From Phoebastria nigripes (lineage: Eukaryota > Chordata > Aves > Procellariiformes > Diomedeidae), in NCBI GenBank assembly GCA_035582835.1, contig JAYKAV010001000.1, positions 2,052,680 to 2,116,679 on the forward strand: 64,000 nucleotides of DNA. The letters are read 5' to 3'. A model generated the notes under the pieces. That model saw only the letters and a program-made list of their open reading frames with translations. It ran no database searches and was not told the origin of the DNA. Position 1 is the stretch's first letter. Each line of letters begins with the position of its first letter. The translations under genes and the position numbers were made by a program. Positions 27,770-39,948 of the stretch are shown one piece after another.

Positions 27770-28800
27770 CACGCTTCTTTTTGTTAACACTCAGCGCTGC
27801 CGACTGGCCCCACTTGCAGACAACAGAAGCCGCAGTCACTCCCTGGTTATGAAATGGCTCCGTGTCCGGGCTGTGCTGCTCGCCATGGGGGCGGCATTGA
27901 CGGAGTGCGACCGTCTGAGAGCACGGGGTGTGAGGGATCCCCTGGCAGCCACAAATCAAGCGGTTATTTTCATCAAAGTGATAGAAACAGAGTTGATCAA
28001 AACGAGCAGAAGGTACTGTTCTGTTTGGTCCGTACAATTTGTACACTGCCACTTGGGAACTTAATTATTCCGCATGCTTCATGTTTCTATCTTTAGTCTG
28101 ATGGCATACAGCTGTTCTTTTCAACATCGCTGCCTACTGCCCTTTCCCTGCTGTTGGGGTANGATTGTAAATGGACGAGGCAAGATTGCCTCAAGTTTAA
28201 CCCTCTACCGGTGCGGCTGCGGCTTACCAATGAACTGCAAGCCCGGAGAGATGGAGCAGCGCTGGGACAGGGCCTCCATCGGCCCTGGGGAAGATGGTGG
28301 GGGGTGCCATTGCTGCTGGAGGCCAGCCTCTTGCCTGATTAATTAACCTAAACAGCACCTGGTAAAGGTGTCTAAAGGCAGGGCCCTTGCTGATTGCCTA
28401 AAACAGTTAAGTTTTGGCCCAAATCATGAGGTAAACTGTTTCATTACCTCATGGGAGTTTTGTTTAATTGCAATTAGGGAAACACTGCTGCACAGGGACG
28501 GATCCTGCAGCCTCACAGCGCTCATCCCATCACAGGGCTGCCCTCCAAAGCCAAAATGCCAAAAAAAAATCTACCCTTTTGAGGGCAATCATACCTGTCA
28601 GGGTGAGGGGGAGGTATTTCGAGTCATCGCCAGCATGAGGTGAGGGGACAGAGCTGGTGCTGCCCAGGGGCTGTGGTGGCAGCAACTGCCACTNCCCGCC
28701 ACAGCTGAGGTGGACCCCNCGGAACCTTCCGGAAAGGCGCCTGCAGGCGCCTTTCCGGAAGGTTCCGCGGGGTCCACCTCAGCTGTGGCGGGTTTGAGAT
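27770..28800. promoter_or_regulatory. CpG-enriched domain
   Basis: Within otherwise AT-rich, CpG-poor DNA this kilobase has many CpG dinucleotides. Examples are AGCGCTGCCGAC near 27794, GTCCGGGCTG near 27865, GGAGTGCGACCGTC near 27902 and CCGGTGCGGCTGCGG near 28208. It might be a small CpG island, an orphan promoter or a GC-biased insert. An ATG-started frame at 27849-28064 (MKWLRVRAVLLAMGAALTE...) has a hydrophobic N-terminus but no recognisable family. The domain ends in the palindrome at 28695-28792. Confidence 0.35.
28695..28792. repeat. perfect 98-bp spacerless palindrome
   Basis: The two 49-nt arms meet at the centre CTGCAG (28741-28746). Every base pair is complementary, with one ambiguous base at 28719 that pairs with C at 28768 and so should be G. 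The arms are GC-rich and contain smaller palindromes such as GGCGCC and TTCCGGAA. Pairing stops at 28694/28793. It may be a genuine cruciform or hairpin locus, a foldback element, or an assembly or sequencing fold-back artefact. Confidence 0.95.
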
Positions 28801-31800
28801 ACTGGACATAAAAACACAACACAAAATATGAAAGAATATAGCTTATTTCAGGGTATCAAGGCCTGGCACTTTCCCCAGAAGATCTCCCACCATGGCAGAC
28901 GGTGACCAAGATTGTGCAAGGATTTAGGAATTAAAAAAAAAAAAATCCAGGACTAAGGTCGTGATGGTTCAGACCCAAGTGCAGGAAAGAAACATCTACT
29001 GAAGATGCCAAGCTGGCAGTTGAAGCCAAACTTGAGGAAAGACTCAGCGATGAGACGTGAGCTCCCACTCCTGGTTGCCTATGTGTTTAGCATCAAGATG
29101 AGCCTTAGCACCCCTATGCCCAGCAGCTACAGTGCAGGGAGAAATGCAAAGCTGGCTTTATAGTCTGAGGCTGCCAAGAGAGCAGGGGAATGCACCTCTG
29201 CAGTACATGCAATAAATGAGAGTCTTCAAAATCCCTTCGCTTATGTCATTTCTTGCATATGATAATCATAGCCTTGCACTTTCAGCTGGGACATTCCTAT
29301 CTCCCAGCTGGAACGCAGCCAGCATCCCTAAGCCCAGCTGTAACCCCCCAGTTCAGAGAGCAACTAATTTTTCTGAGCAGTTAAGAAGTTACACATTCAT
29401 CAACTCCCAGGATTTACCATATCAGTATCCTCCACTCCCTGCCTCCCCCCATTAGTTTTTGTCTCTTGTAATCATTTTTTCTCATATCCTAGAAATTCCT
29501 GCTTCACTACCTTGACAGTGATGTTAACATCAGGTGCTGCATATCATGCCACACTCATGAGTTTTACATTCCTACGACNTGGCAGACTTCGATACAATTA
29601 CAGCTCGGCTACATATCTTAATTTATGTTACAATATTGCTGTAGTGATATCGGAGACAAACGTTTAATTTGCAGAACCTCAGTTTCAAATTACAGTCCCT
29701 GAATGCAAACAGCAGACTTCAATATTTTTTCATAAATTTCTTAGTTCATAAAAATCAATTTTTGTAGAGTTTTTACACTGTACATAAAAGACTGTGGCAT
29801 CAATTAGCCTTAATTCTTTTTTTTTTTTCTTTTTTGGAAACCTCTTTGTAGGAAAATCTCATATTTCAGCAATTTGCATTATCCACACAATCTGCTTTGA
29901 AGTTCTAAGTTATGGTAAGAAAAGGATCCACTTATCTGCACATAAAAAATGTTCAAAGCTTATAAATTCCCTGAAACAGATGTACATTATCATTGGATTT
30001 GCCTTTCTCTCTTTGCTGTTGCATGGCTAATAGAGTTTCATGTGCCCCCTCACATCCTCCCCATTTAGCATCTTTTCTCTACAGAAGCATGCACCCTACT
30101 GTGCCAATCCACACTTCAAAGATTTCTGTCTATCTATTAGAAACAAAGCACAAAGTGAGAACATATGGCCCCTTTTAAATTTCCCACATTTAAGTCAATA
30201 TCGTTTCTTTTCTCCTTTGGCAAAGAAGGTTTATCTTCTCCCTTCCTAAATCTGCTGGCTCTCTCAAACTGCTTGTGCCAATTCAGCAGTTACTTTGCAG
30301 TATCAGACTTGGCAGCACATATGAAAACAAAATCTCTAATTTTTCAAATTGCTTTTATTTCTTCAGATCAAGAAGATGCATTTAAATGATGAAAAAGGAC
30401 AAAATGTAACTGCACACTTTCAGATAAGTGGATTTTAAACCCATGAAAGGGCACAGCAGAGAGTCAACAGCAAAAAATTGTCTTGTTCAAGTTCTTTTCA
30501 CGGTGACATCTTTCCAAATGTTTCCTATCAGAGACTAAAGGAATGGAAGAGTATTTTGGAATCTAAGGCCTTACTGAGTATGGGCATCCTCTTGTCCCGT
30601 GTCCCAGAGTATCCGCAGAAACCCAGCGTACTGGCGTTGAGGGGAGTGATTAGGCAGTACGAGACGTTGCTGCCCCTCTTGAGGAAAAGGAACAGTTGCT
30701 TGCCTCAGAATCACTTTTGCTCCTCAATTTTCTCTGTCGGGGTTACAGACATAGTGAACGTACCTCTTGTGTGCCTGGAAGCAGAAATTTCTGACCATTT
30801 CTTTGGAGTGACTCCGTCCTGCACATTGTTGGGGAGGTGGGTAACAGGGCACGCAGGTTCTCATGGTGAGGTCTGCTGTTCAGAGGATTTCCTTTACATT
30901 TGTGGGCAATAAAAGCAGTATCTATATGAACAAAGGCTCTAGGTAAAATAAGCTTCATTAACTATTGTTAGAAACATCAGCAGTCACATAGTATCCTGTG
31001 AATGCTGAATTTATGATTCAATTATAAGGAAAAGGGTTGCAGTGATGATGTTTTTAGCAGCGTAAGGTATGAAAGTCTTGCCCCACTCCTGAAAACACTA
31101 TGACTTACTCCTTTAATCCATAGTCACTAGCTAAAATGACTCCATATTTCAGACACCTAAGCTGTCAAGATTGTAATCTTTAAATTAATTGATTTTAGCA
31201 TCCATTTATTAGACCAGGAAAATTCTTATAAAAACCTGTCCCTGATCAGTGCAGGCTATGACTGCCCCAGGGCCCTGATTCCAAGCGAGTGTAAATTGAA
31301 TTACCTCTGTTTACATCTGCTGATCCAGTAAAGCTGCACAAAGTTTCCATTGAAACCCATGGAAGTCACATGTGCAGAGCCATTGAGGGCTATGGCCTTA
31401 ACAGATGGCATACTCAAACGGCAAGAAGTTGTGATTATAGACATCAAAAGTAAAAAATATTCCCTGAGAAGGCTGTAAAGAGACAGGAGGAATGTGAGGC
31501 CCACAGTGCTGCTTTTTGCTTCCCTTCATACTTTTGCACTTACTGGAAACTCCGAGTCTCTTTAATTGAGCTTTTCCTCCCTTCCACTCCTTGCAGGGTG
31601 AGAGGGTTAATTGCTTCGGACTGAAACATTACAATTTTCGTACTCCTGCTTCCTAATGGCACGTTGAGTGTGCAAGGATGCCCTGGGCACGCTCCGCACA
31701 GGAGTCCATACAGCACTTGGAGCAAGGATGGAATAAATAACTCCAGACCCCATGGCCGTGGGTATTTATAAAGCACCGTATCTACGACTTTAAAAATCAG

Positions 31801-34026
31801 CACTGGCCAAGTGAGACCTTAATGCTAATTGCCATAGCATTTCACTGTTTATCTTAGTTGAACTAGAGTTACCAGTCCTGGTTGTTAACAACCTCAAGTG
31901 GCACTTTATTCATCTATCAACAGTCTTATCCTGTGAACAAGCAAGCGAAGAACTATAAACACCCACTCCAAAGTCACTTTGTAGGTTTAAGCTAAAGCCC
32001 ATGGAAAAAGACCATTCACAGAACTCCAGTGAGAACAGACAAAATACAACCTCCAAACCAATGTTTTAATCTACAAAGTTTTATTTGTCTTTTTAAACTT
32101 GTAAACCATAAAAAGAGCTTATCAAATATCTGAAATTAGTACAAGAAAAAATGATGACTCATATAGCAAACTGCATTTGAAGGTCCAAATTCCAAGACAT
32201 GCATGGGGCTCTTCTGGCTTCCATTTGTGAAGCTGAAGACAAATTTGGCCCAGTTTGTTAGGTGTTTTATTAGAAAATTCACAAAGCCTCAATGGGCTAT
32301 ACTTCGTGAATAGAACAGAATGGGAAGAATTAAGTGCAAGAATAAGCACTCAGCACCAGAAGGATCTGAACCCCATATCTTCATCTACAATGTACAGGCT
32401 CACCAAAACAGTACATCTCTTAGCTGCTGGCAATTACAGGCTGCTTTGTCTATATGGACTAGGCACTCAAAGGAAGATACAAACCCCACTTCATAAGCAT
32501 GTCATAAAAAACAGAAAGCACAGTGCACATAACTACCAGTACGCCTGATATTGTTAATGTTTGCCCATTGCCAAATTTATGAAGCCCCTCAACATTCTTC
32601 TGGAACAAAACTTCTGGAACTTCCTACTCTCAGACCCCGAAATACTAGGCTGACAAGACAACCGATAGGTCCAGTCTGCCAATTCTCGTCATACAAAGAT
32701 TATACTTTGTGTCAGTAGATTTCCAAGGCATAGTTAGTGCTTAGTGTTTAGAAAAATCAGGACAGGTATCGAAGCTTTGGGCAACATTTGACCAATGTAT
32801 GTGTGTTTGTAATCAAACAGAAAAAGAACTGATGCTACTATTCAAAACACGTTCTAAAGAATATTGAAAACATCTGTAGAAATACCTCCACTTCTGAAAA
32901 AGTTTCCCTCAGCTTGGACAGGGACTTGGGAAACCGGGGCATCATTTCTTATTCTGCCAGAGCCCTAGTGGTGATCATCTACAGCTTTCCTTCCTTGCGC
33001 CTCCCGCTGCACACTGGAGATTGACCTCTTCTAGAAAGTCTTTCAAGCTTTCCCAGTGAAAAACATTCTATGAACTACTGGTGATCTTTTATGAGCAATA
33101 AATGTACCATAAGAGATTCAAAAAAGTAATATGAATATAGCTTCTCCATACAGTATTTTCCTGCCTCTTGTCTGTCTCCCCCCACCCCTCTGCCAGACAG
33201 TTCTGTGCTATCCCTACACTTCTCAAATCTTTCCACCCTTCCCTTGCCACTCTTTCTTCACAGCTCTAACTCTCCCAGTAATCCATCTGAATAGTCCTTA
33301 AGTCCTGCTACTTTAAAAAAAAGAAATTAGAAGACCTCATCCATATGATTTCTATCATTTTAGCTCAGTAAGATCGAATTATCCAGAATTATATAGAAAT
33401 ATAAAAGTAAATTAAAACATCATTGAAAACCTCATTATTTAATAACTATAATCCAAACTTCAAATAAGATGCAGTTCAATGTCTACTGAATAACTTCAAT
33501 ATCAAGTCATTTGCTTTTCTACGTCTGTGCCCATTTTGAGCACATTTTAAATGTACACAAGCCAAAAAAATCCCAAAACAGCCCCTTCCAAGTCAAATCA
33601 ACCGAACAGCTGTCAAATATGCAAAGAAAATAAATCATTATGTGATAAATTGAGGCGGGTTTTGCTGCTAAGTGCATTAGAAAAGAAGAGAAATCTTCTT
33701 CCAGAAGCTATTTAGAAAACACATTAAGTTCAATTTTTATTTCATGGATTTTCAAACATGTTTCTGCTTGGTACATTTAAAAAAAAAAAGTCGTCTGACA
33801 ACTAACAGGATGCTGAATATGACTTGGTTCCCAGCAAAACTGTGAATAAGTCATGTTTGAAAACATATTTTCAGATCTTGATGAATTGCATCAAGGTAAT
33901 TAAAGGTGAGACTTGATTAGCTGACACATTTCCAAACATGAACATTCTTGCCTGTACTCCAGGCAAAAATTATGGTGAATGTTTTTGCAAATTTTCTAGC
34001 GTGATGAATTTTTCTCAAGTATAATC

Positions 34027-34044
34027 TAGGCCCCAAGGGGCCTA
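34027..34044. repeat. 8-bp inverted repeat with AA centre
   Basis: TAGGCCCC and GGGGCCTA flank AA. It lies in an AT-rich block with several TAAT homeodomain-type sites. Confidence 0.85.
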
Positions 34045-34250
34045 ACTTTCCTGTTAATTGGAATACAAATGAAATCTGTCATTCAATAATTGAGGTACAC
34101 AATGACATATGGAGAACAGTAAGCATTCATCATATCTGTATATTTATATGGCAACTTGTAGACTGTTGAGCAAACACAGTACTTATCCCTTTATAAAAGA
34201 TCACCTCTGTCAGAATCCATCTTGTGCCGTTCACTAACTTCTGCCAGAGG

Positions 34251-34314
34251 ACACACACACACACACATATTTATACACACATACATATGTACACACACAC
34301 ACACACACACACAC
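34251..34314. repeat. compound (AC)n/(AT-rich) microsatellite
   Basis: An (AC)n tract at 34251-34267, an interrupted TATTTATACACACATACATA section, and a second (AC)n tract at 34290-34314. Confidence 0.95.
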
Positions 34315-35204
34315 CCCTTTAAGGTACTTCTCCAGCTATACTTTGCTGTTCTGTGCTCATGGTGACTAGAGTAGGAAGGCAGTTATAGAGGTCATTTATG
34401 TGGCTTTTTAATTTGGTATGGCCTTAAGGGGCTGGTCTGCCAGGAGAACCTGTACTTCATCATCCAAGGGCAGAACTGGGTCTTAATTTCTAACAGTGAC
34501 TAAATGACACGTGGATGTTTCAAAGACAATTGGAAGTGCCTTGAGGTCCTCCAACGATATGAGTATAAAGCACAGTATTTGCTGCTAATCTTAATTAACT
34601 TACCAGCTTGATCTCTTACAGCAAAACTTCCATTTAATATTAGCTACTAGAAAACCATCAGCAGTAAGATGCATAAAAAATAAATACTGAAATCCCTGTC
34701 TGCACATTATGCAGACTTCAAACCCACATTCCTGGAATGAAATTATAGGCACCCTGAAGCCACTGGGAATCTGGCAGTCTTGCCAGAGATTTCACTGGGA
34801 CAGAGATTTTACTTCACTAGCCTTAGCTTAGTTTACTTTGTATTAGGTGGTCATGAAGTTGTGAGAAGAGCTTAGCAATCCTTCTTTTCAAAAACCTGGC
34901 TTCCCAAAAATTGCAGCTGGTAGACATGAGCAAAATTTTTCAGTTGAAATTTTTTCAGCAAATAGTGCAATTTTGGGATTGGCTTAGTTTTGCTGAATTG
35001 CTTTGTGTAAAAACAGAAAAAGTAAGTGAAAAGGCTGGAGTTTTCATTTGAAATTACTTCATGCCGCTCCATTTTACTTTTAAATAGCAATAATATACTC
35101 AACTCTGAATTTTTTTTTTTTTCTTAGAAATGAAATGTTTCATTTAACCAGAAACTAATCTATTTTAAATTTTGATTCAGCCACAGTTTTGAGCAACTTA
35201 AAAT

Positions 35205-35231
35205 AATATATACACATATATATATATATTT
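35205..35231. repeat. (AT)n microsatellite
   Basis: An alternating AT tract interrupted by ACAC at 35213-35216. Confidence 0.9.
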
Positions 35232-35499
35232 TAAAAGGTTTTCAGAATTAATAACAAGCTGAAAAATCAGTTACTCAACACAGGTCTAACAGTAGGGGAC
35301 AAGAAATTTAACTTTGAAACTTGATAGTTTAAATATAAAACCAAAGCATACCCAGTCCATACCTTATGGCCTGATCCTGTTTCCAAAAATGTTAATGCAA
35401 GCTCTTTCATCAGTGGGATCTGCAAGCACTGACAGCAATTGCAATAAGCCCCTGAAATCCGCAACAAGAAGAAGGAAATATACTTTCTGAACTAGTAAA

Positions 35500-38481
35500 A
35501 CTTTAATTAACAGGGGGTTCTCTTGGCACAGTTTTTGCTGTTAAATAAATAAAGCATTTAGTCAAAACCATCTATATTTACTATACAAAATACTGAAAAG
35601 CAAACATTTTTAAAAGATACGGAAATTTAAGGTTCTGTGAAAAGAAACTGTGCTACATGTTATTCACACTTAATGCACGTAACACAACTGCAACACAGTA
35701 TTTAGATACTGTATGTTCATACATGGCTGGTGTAGAGTTTTAGTATGGGGATGCCACGTTATTAAAATGTATTTGTATTTCACAGAATCTGAGCAAGGTA
35801 GAATTTGTCTTTTGAATCTCCAAATATAATAAACCAAAACAAATCAATGCAAGGTTGTAACCAATGGTCAGCTGTGTTACATTTCAGAGTTCGCTTGGCA
35901 CAGCTAGTACTGCACACTTTTCAATCAGATGGGATTTTGTTATTGGTGCTGTTATCTTTTCCAGCAAAATATCTTTGGGTGAAAGAGCATTTATGCCCCT
36001 TTGCTGCCCTTTCTTAGAAAAACCCACAGTTCTGAAAGCACTCTGGTTTTCCAGAACATTTTCTGGTTTTCAGCAACAATCTGCATTAAAAAAATTGACT
36101 AAGAAACAATTCCCACCTCCCAGTCTTTCTGGCATATGCTCTACTGAAAAGAGAACAGCTTTAATTACATCTTCAAAACAAATAGCATGGCATCCCTTCT
36201 TAGATGGAATGTACACTTGTGTGTTTGCATGCGGTATAACGTAAGTCACTTGAATACATCAGACTTTGTTAACACTATAATATAAATAAGCTTATTCCTT
36301 CTACTAGACATATAAATGCCTTTTTTTTTTTTTTGCAGTCCATAATTATATATACATTGAAAAAGAATGATACACAAGCAGCAAAAAAGGCTTAGACTAG
36401 AACAACTCAGTGGTAACTAACCAAATTTGTGGCCTTTTCATATTTTCAATACAGAAAATTCTGCATATAAATATTTTTGGACTTTAGGAATTTTAAAAAT
36501 AAACAGAACAGTATAGTTGTCACACAGATCAAACACATTTTAAAAACATTTTGTTAGATTTAACAGAACACGCTGTTGACAGCTAAAAAACATAAAATAA
36601 AATAAACCAGATTTTTTAAAGAGGACAATAAGTCTAAACAACTGCTGATCCAGGGAGACAAGAGATGGACCTAATTACCATGAAGCAGTGATTCTATTCC
36701 AATTCCACAAGGAGGCAAGGCTTTCCACTTTTCTTTAAAAGTTGATGTCTCCATGTTCTTAGAAAGGACAACATCCCTCTAAAACTGGTCAGCATTAAGG
36801 TAATACCCCATTTTGGACTGATCAAAACTCTAGTCAGAAAAAAAATACCCTAATCATAAAGGGCTTATAACAATGTGGGATAGTTACATTTCACAATATA
36901 TACTATAGACAAAATACCACAACATTTAAAATAATTATAACCAAAAGCAAATATCTTTATAGAACAATGATGTTTTTATGTGAGGAGTTCTCTACTTTAA
37001 TGTTCCAAAAGCAATGTAGGTGTTTTTCAGTCACTTTCTACCTGCAAAATGGTGATCTGTACAAAACCCAACTGAATGTATTATAAATCTGGGCCCCACA
37101 GAAAGCAAAACTTGAATGTACTGACCCTTTTTTTCACTTTTCCAATTTGCTTTTGACCTTCAAATTTCTCAGCAGCCAGTAAGGTCTTGTGAGTATGATC
37201 TCATTCTCCTTCATGGAATGGAAGCCCTTTGATACGGAAAAAGTAGAAGAGGCCAGTATGATTGTGAATGATATTTTTTTACATGTTGAATTGTCTCTAA
37301 AATGGGAGAAGCACAAATTGGTAGGTGCTGGGGAAATTTAAATTGGAGGCACCTAAGAAAATGCCATGGCATATGTTTCTAAAAAGTCACTGTTGTGGAA
37401 AAAAAAATTATAATGTTAATATTCAAACCACAGATTTCTAAAACACAACAAAATGTACCTGAGAGTGTGCATATTTATATATATATATTTATATTTATAT
37501 TTTATATATATTTGCCAACATTTAAAGTGAGAAAGTATATTTTCCTCAATTCTTTCTCAAAACAAAGAACTGTGGATTTAAACAAAACAAAACCCCCAAA
37601 CAACCCCTCTCCTTCTCAAACCCCCATGAATGATACTTATGGCCCAAGCACTAAAGTCTAGTGATGCTTTTGAAAACCCCATTTCACATCCTCCTCTTTT
37701 CAAATGGTTACCCCAAACAGAATGGAGAGTAAGCAAAAGAAAAACCAAAAATAAAAGAAGTATATTTAAATATTACCCAGTATATAACAGACTGTACTTG
37801 TGTCAGTGAAGAATCTCCAAGAAAATAAAGTGTAAGTCGTACAAATGTAGCTCTGTTGACAAGTATAGCTAATATTTCCTTGTAATTATTAACATAATTT
37901 GAAAGGATGTGAACACAAACAGGCTACATGAATGCAGTATATTAAAATCCCCCCCTGTAGCACATTACAATCAATAAAAAGAAAATAAAATCTGAATAAT
38001 ACTAGAGGTAGCAGCTGTTTGTATTTTCCATTATTCTGAGTATCTCTGGAGTCCAACCCTTCGAACATTGCTCCCCTGATAAAAGGCTTGTGTGCGATCA
38101 GCCGACATACAGCAGAGTGGTAAGCTAGATGTCTGCAATAGTGTTTGAAGTATCTTTCCTACTACAATGGAAGTAGTACTTGTAAAGAAGTGCGTTGACG
38201 ACCTGTATTAAATCACAGCTCAAAAAGCTATGGCTGTTTGCTGTTTTACAAGCCACTTCTTAAAAAAAAAAAATCCACAAGGTGTTTAAGTAAGCTATGC
38301 AGTTCCACAACATATAAATAGGGTAAGTTTCAAGAGTCCCATATAACCTCTAAAATATATGCTAGCTGAATATTAATGGAGTAACAATAATATTAATCAT
38401 AGTAATGCCTTAGTTCTGGTATCACAAGAATGCATTTCCTTCATATGGGATGATTCTTGGAGGATGTTGGCGGGATCTCTT
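35500..38481 (-). other. NKD1: probable NKD1 3' UTR and immediate downstream region
   Basis: This AT-rich stretch directly follows the NKD1 stop codon in the sense direction. I found no canonical AATAAA on the minus strand here. ATTAAA variants occur at 37001-36996, 36165-36160 and 35507-35502, so the true 3' end cannot be fixed. The stretch includes an A12 run near 38265 and an AT microsatellite near 37470. Open frames on the plus strand (for example 35864-36244) show no family resemblance and are regarded as chance. Confidence 0.35.
37470..37512. repeat. (TA)n-rich tract
   Basis: Mixed (TA)n and TTTATA units in the probable NKD1 3' region. Confidence 0.85.
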
Positions 38482-39056
38482 CTATGTCTGGTAGAAGTGA
38501 TGGTAGTGGTGGTGGTGCTCGTGGTGGTGGTGGTGTTCATGTCTTTGTATCATTTGTCCAACTTGGCCTTCATATAAAATGACTGTGGGCAGGTCTCTCA
38601 CATGTTCCTTTTCCACAACTGTCCCTGGAGACTGGAAGGTTTTGCACATTTGGTGATTCTCCTTTGCCCTCTGCTTATGCTTCTTGTGAACCTGTTGAGA
38701 TTGCAAGGGGAGGTAAGGAAGATTCTGGCCCACCCGTGCACTTGGGGAAGCCATTGGCATGGGCGCCCCTTGAAAAGGTTTATTTCTAACTGCCCTTCCA
38801 GGATGCACAGGGGCAACGTTTTTGCCCTGGGCCTTGGGAGACCTCACAAAGTGCTTGTTTGAGTCCTGGTTCCGGAGCCTCTGTTGGATTTCTGCAATCT
38901 TGGCATACGAACTGTCAGCCAGATTGATGTGGCTTGGATCCAGCACTTGAGATTTCCTATGGTGAGCATGGAAGGTTTCAGGTTCGTGAGAACGGGATCT
39001 AGTCTGATTCACAACTCTGCTTGGTGGGTCATGTTTTTGAGCTGCTGGAGGAGATC
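38482..39056 (-). CDS. NKD1: NKD1 terminal coding exon with His-rich C-terminus and stop
   Basis: This last exon codes for about 191 residues, from (G)SPPAAQKHDPPSR through TRSRSHEPETFH, KHFVRSPKAQGK, VHKKHKQRAKE and RDLPTVILYEGQ to the His-rich tail ending HHHYHHFYQT. The TAG stop occupies 38484-38482. The acceptor is ...ATTTCCTAG, ending at 39057. The tail has about a dozen His residues among its last 20, interrupted by Glu and Tyr; such tails are a conserved feature of NKD1 and have been suggested to bind metal. The middle of the exon is Ser/Pro/Arg-rich and likely disordered. The frame is intact, so the gene looks functional. An open frame continues upstream of 39056 for nine codons, but that part is intronic because the exon 5 junction joins at 39056. 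Confidence 0.98.
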
Positions 39057-39817
39057 CTAGGAAATAACAAGCTGAGTTAATCATCTAGTATTTCAAAGTT
39101 TTAATTAGTAGCATGCAGTTGGCAGGGATAGCGTTATCAGCAGAGTGAATTTTTCCTAAGGAAGTGAATGCAATTATAGCTGTCTAGTTTAATTACATTT
39201 AATAATTCTGACTAGTAAATAATACACACACAAATATACGTACATATCTATATAAGAGTGAATGTGTGTGTGTGTATAAAAGTCTTTGCATTACCTTCTC
39301 TTGGTCATCATCTATCTGAAATTCACCAAAATAACTGTGAGTGGAATAGTAAAATCTTGGCAGAGGACAGGGAAGGGGAGGAAACCCAAATCCCTTTAAT
39401 TTGGGGACAGAAGCCAAAATTCCAGGTATGAATCCACATACTCCTATTTTTGGGTCAGTAGTGAGTACAAAATATATGCTGGTATCATCTTGGGAATGAG
39501 CTCCAACATCCAAAAATCAGTCCTCGCCTCACCCATAGACTAAACTTAGTAATTTAGATGCAAAGATTGTTCTCCTAGGCTCACCTCCAAGTTTAGCTAC
39601 ACAAACAAGTACTTCAAAGCAGGCTTGCAGCACATTAGCCACTCCGTTGTGATACCACCTTCACCAGTAATTATCTTGCAGTATTCACACAGTCCTATTC
39701 CTTCCAGTAAGTCACTACAGACAAATCACACAAGTTCACAATTCACTGCCCCTGATGTGGAACATGCAACTGAAGAAAGAAAAGACGAAAAGGTTGCAAC
39801 ATAAATTACCAAATTAC
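39057..39817 (-). other. NKD1: NKD1 last intron
   Basis: The intron begins GTAATT at 39817 and ends TTTCCTAG at 39057. It holds an alternating purine/pyrimidine tract (39224-39280) but no additional exon that I can recognise. Confidence 0.9.
39222..39284. repeat. alternating purine/pyrimidine tract, (AC)n to (GT)n
   Basis: ACACACAAATATACG at the left and GTGTGTGTGTGTATA at the right, in the last NKD1 intron. The tract is opposite-strand repetitive and can in part pair with itself. Confidence 0.8.
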
Positions 39818-39948
39818 CTGGCCCAAACTTTGATGTGTAGTTTTCTATTCCTGCAAGATCCAAATAGTGGTTTCTCCTTTCAATGTTCTCATCAACACAA
39901 TGACGATAGCACCCACTTTGCTCTGGATTGTTCTCACTCTGGTGATAT
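39818..39948 (-). CDS. NKD1: NKD1 coding exon (EQSGCYRHCVDENIERRNHY region)
   Basis: The exon reads (R)YHQSENNPEQSGCYRHCVDE, then NIERRNHYLDLAGIENYTSK and FGPG. The Cys/His-containing CYRHCVDENIERRNHYLDLAGIENYTS block is nearly invariant among vertebrate NKD1 proteins and is a strong family signature. The acceptor is ...CTGACAG ending at 39949; the donor is GTAATT from 39817, a weaker consensus than the others. Length is 131 bp. It leaves one base (G), joined to GA of the last exon to form Gly in FGPGSP. The intron to the last exon is only about 0.76 kb. Confidence 0.98.

Larger units (their letters stand above)
28800..35500. other. intergenic between CpG-rich domain and NKD1 downstream region
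   Basis: No gene is supported. A 144-codon frame at 30478-30912 begins with TTG rather than ATG and resembles no family. 33480-34180 is a low-repeat, AT-rich block with many TAAT/ATTA motifs that could be a conserved regulatory element. Confidence 0.6.

Noticed and set aside
30478..30912. 144-codon open frame on the plus strand, the longest outside NKD1 exons
   Set aside because: It begins with TTG rather than ATG, shows no recognisable domain, and a frame this long is expected by chance in 64 kb.
35864..36244. 126-codon plus-strand frame just downstream of NKD1
   Set aside because: No splice context or family match; it probably lies opposite or beyond the NKD1 3' UTR.
39199..39513. 104-codon minus-strand frame between NKD1 exons
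   Set aside because: It lies within the last NKD1 intron, runs through a microsatellite, and the flanking exons join in phase without it.
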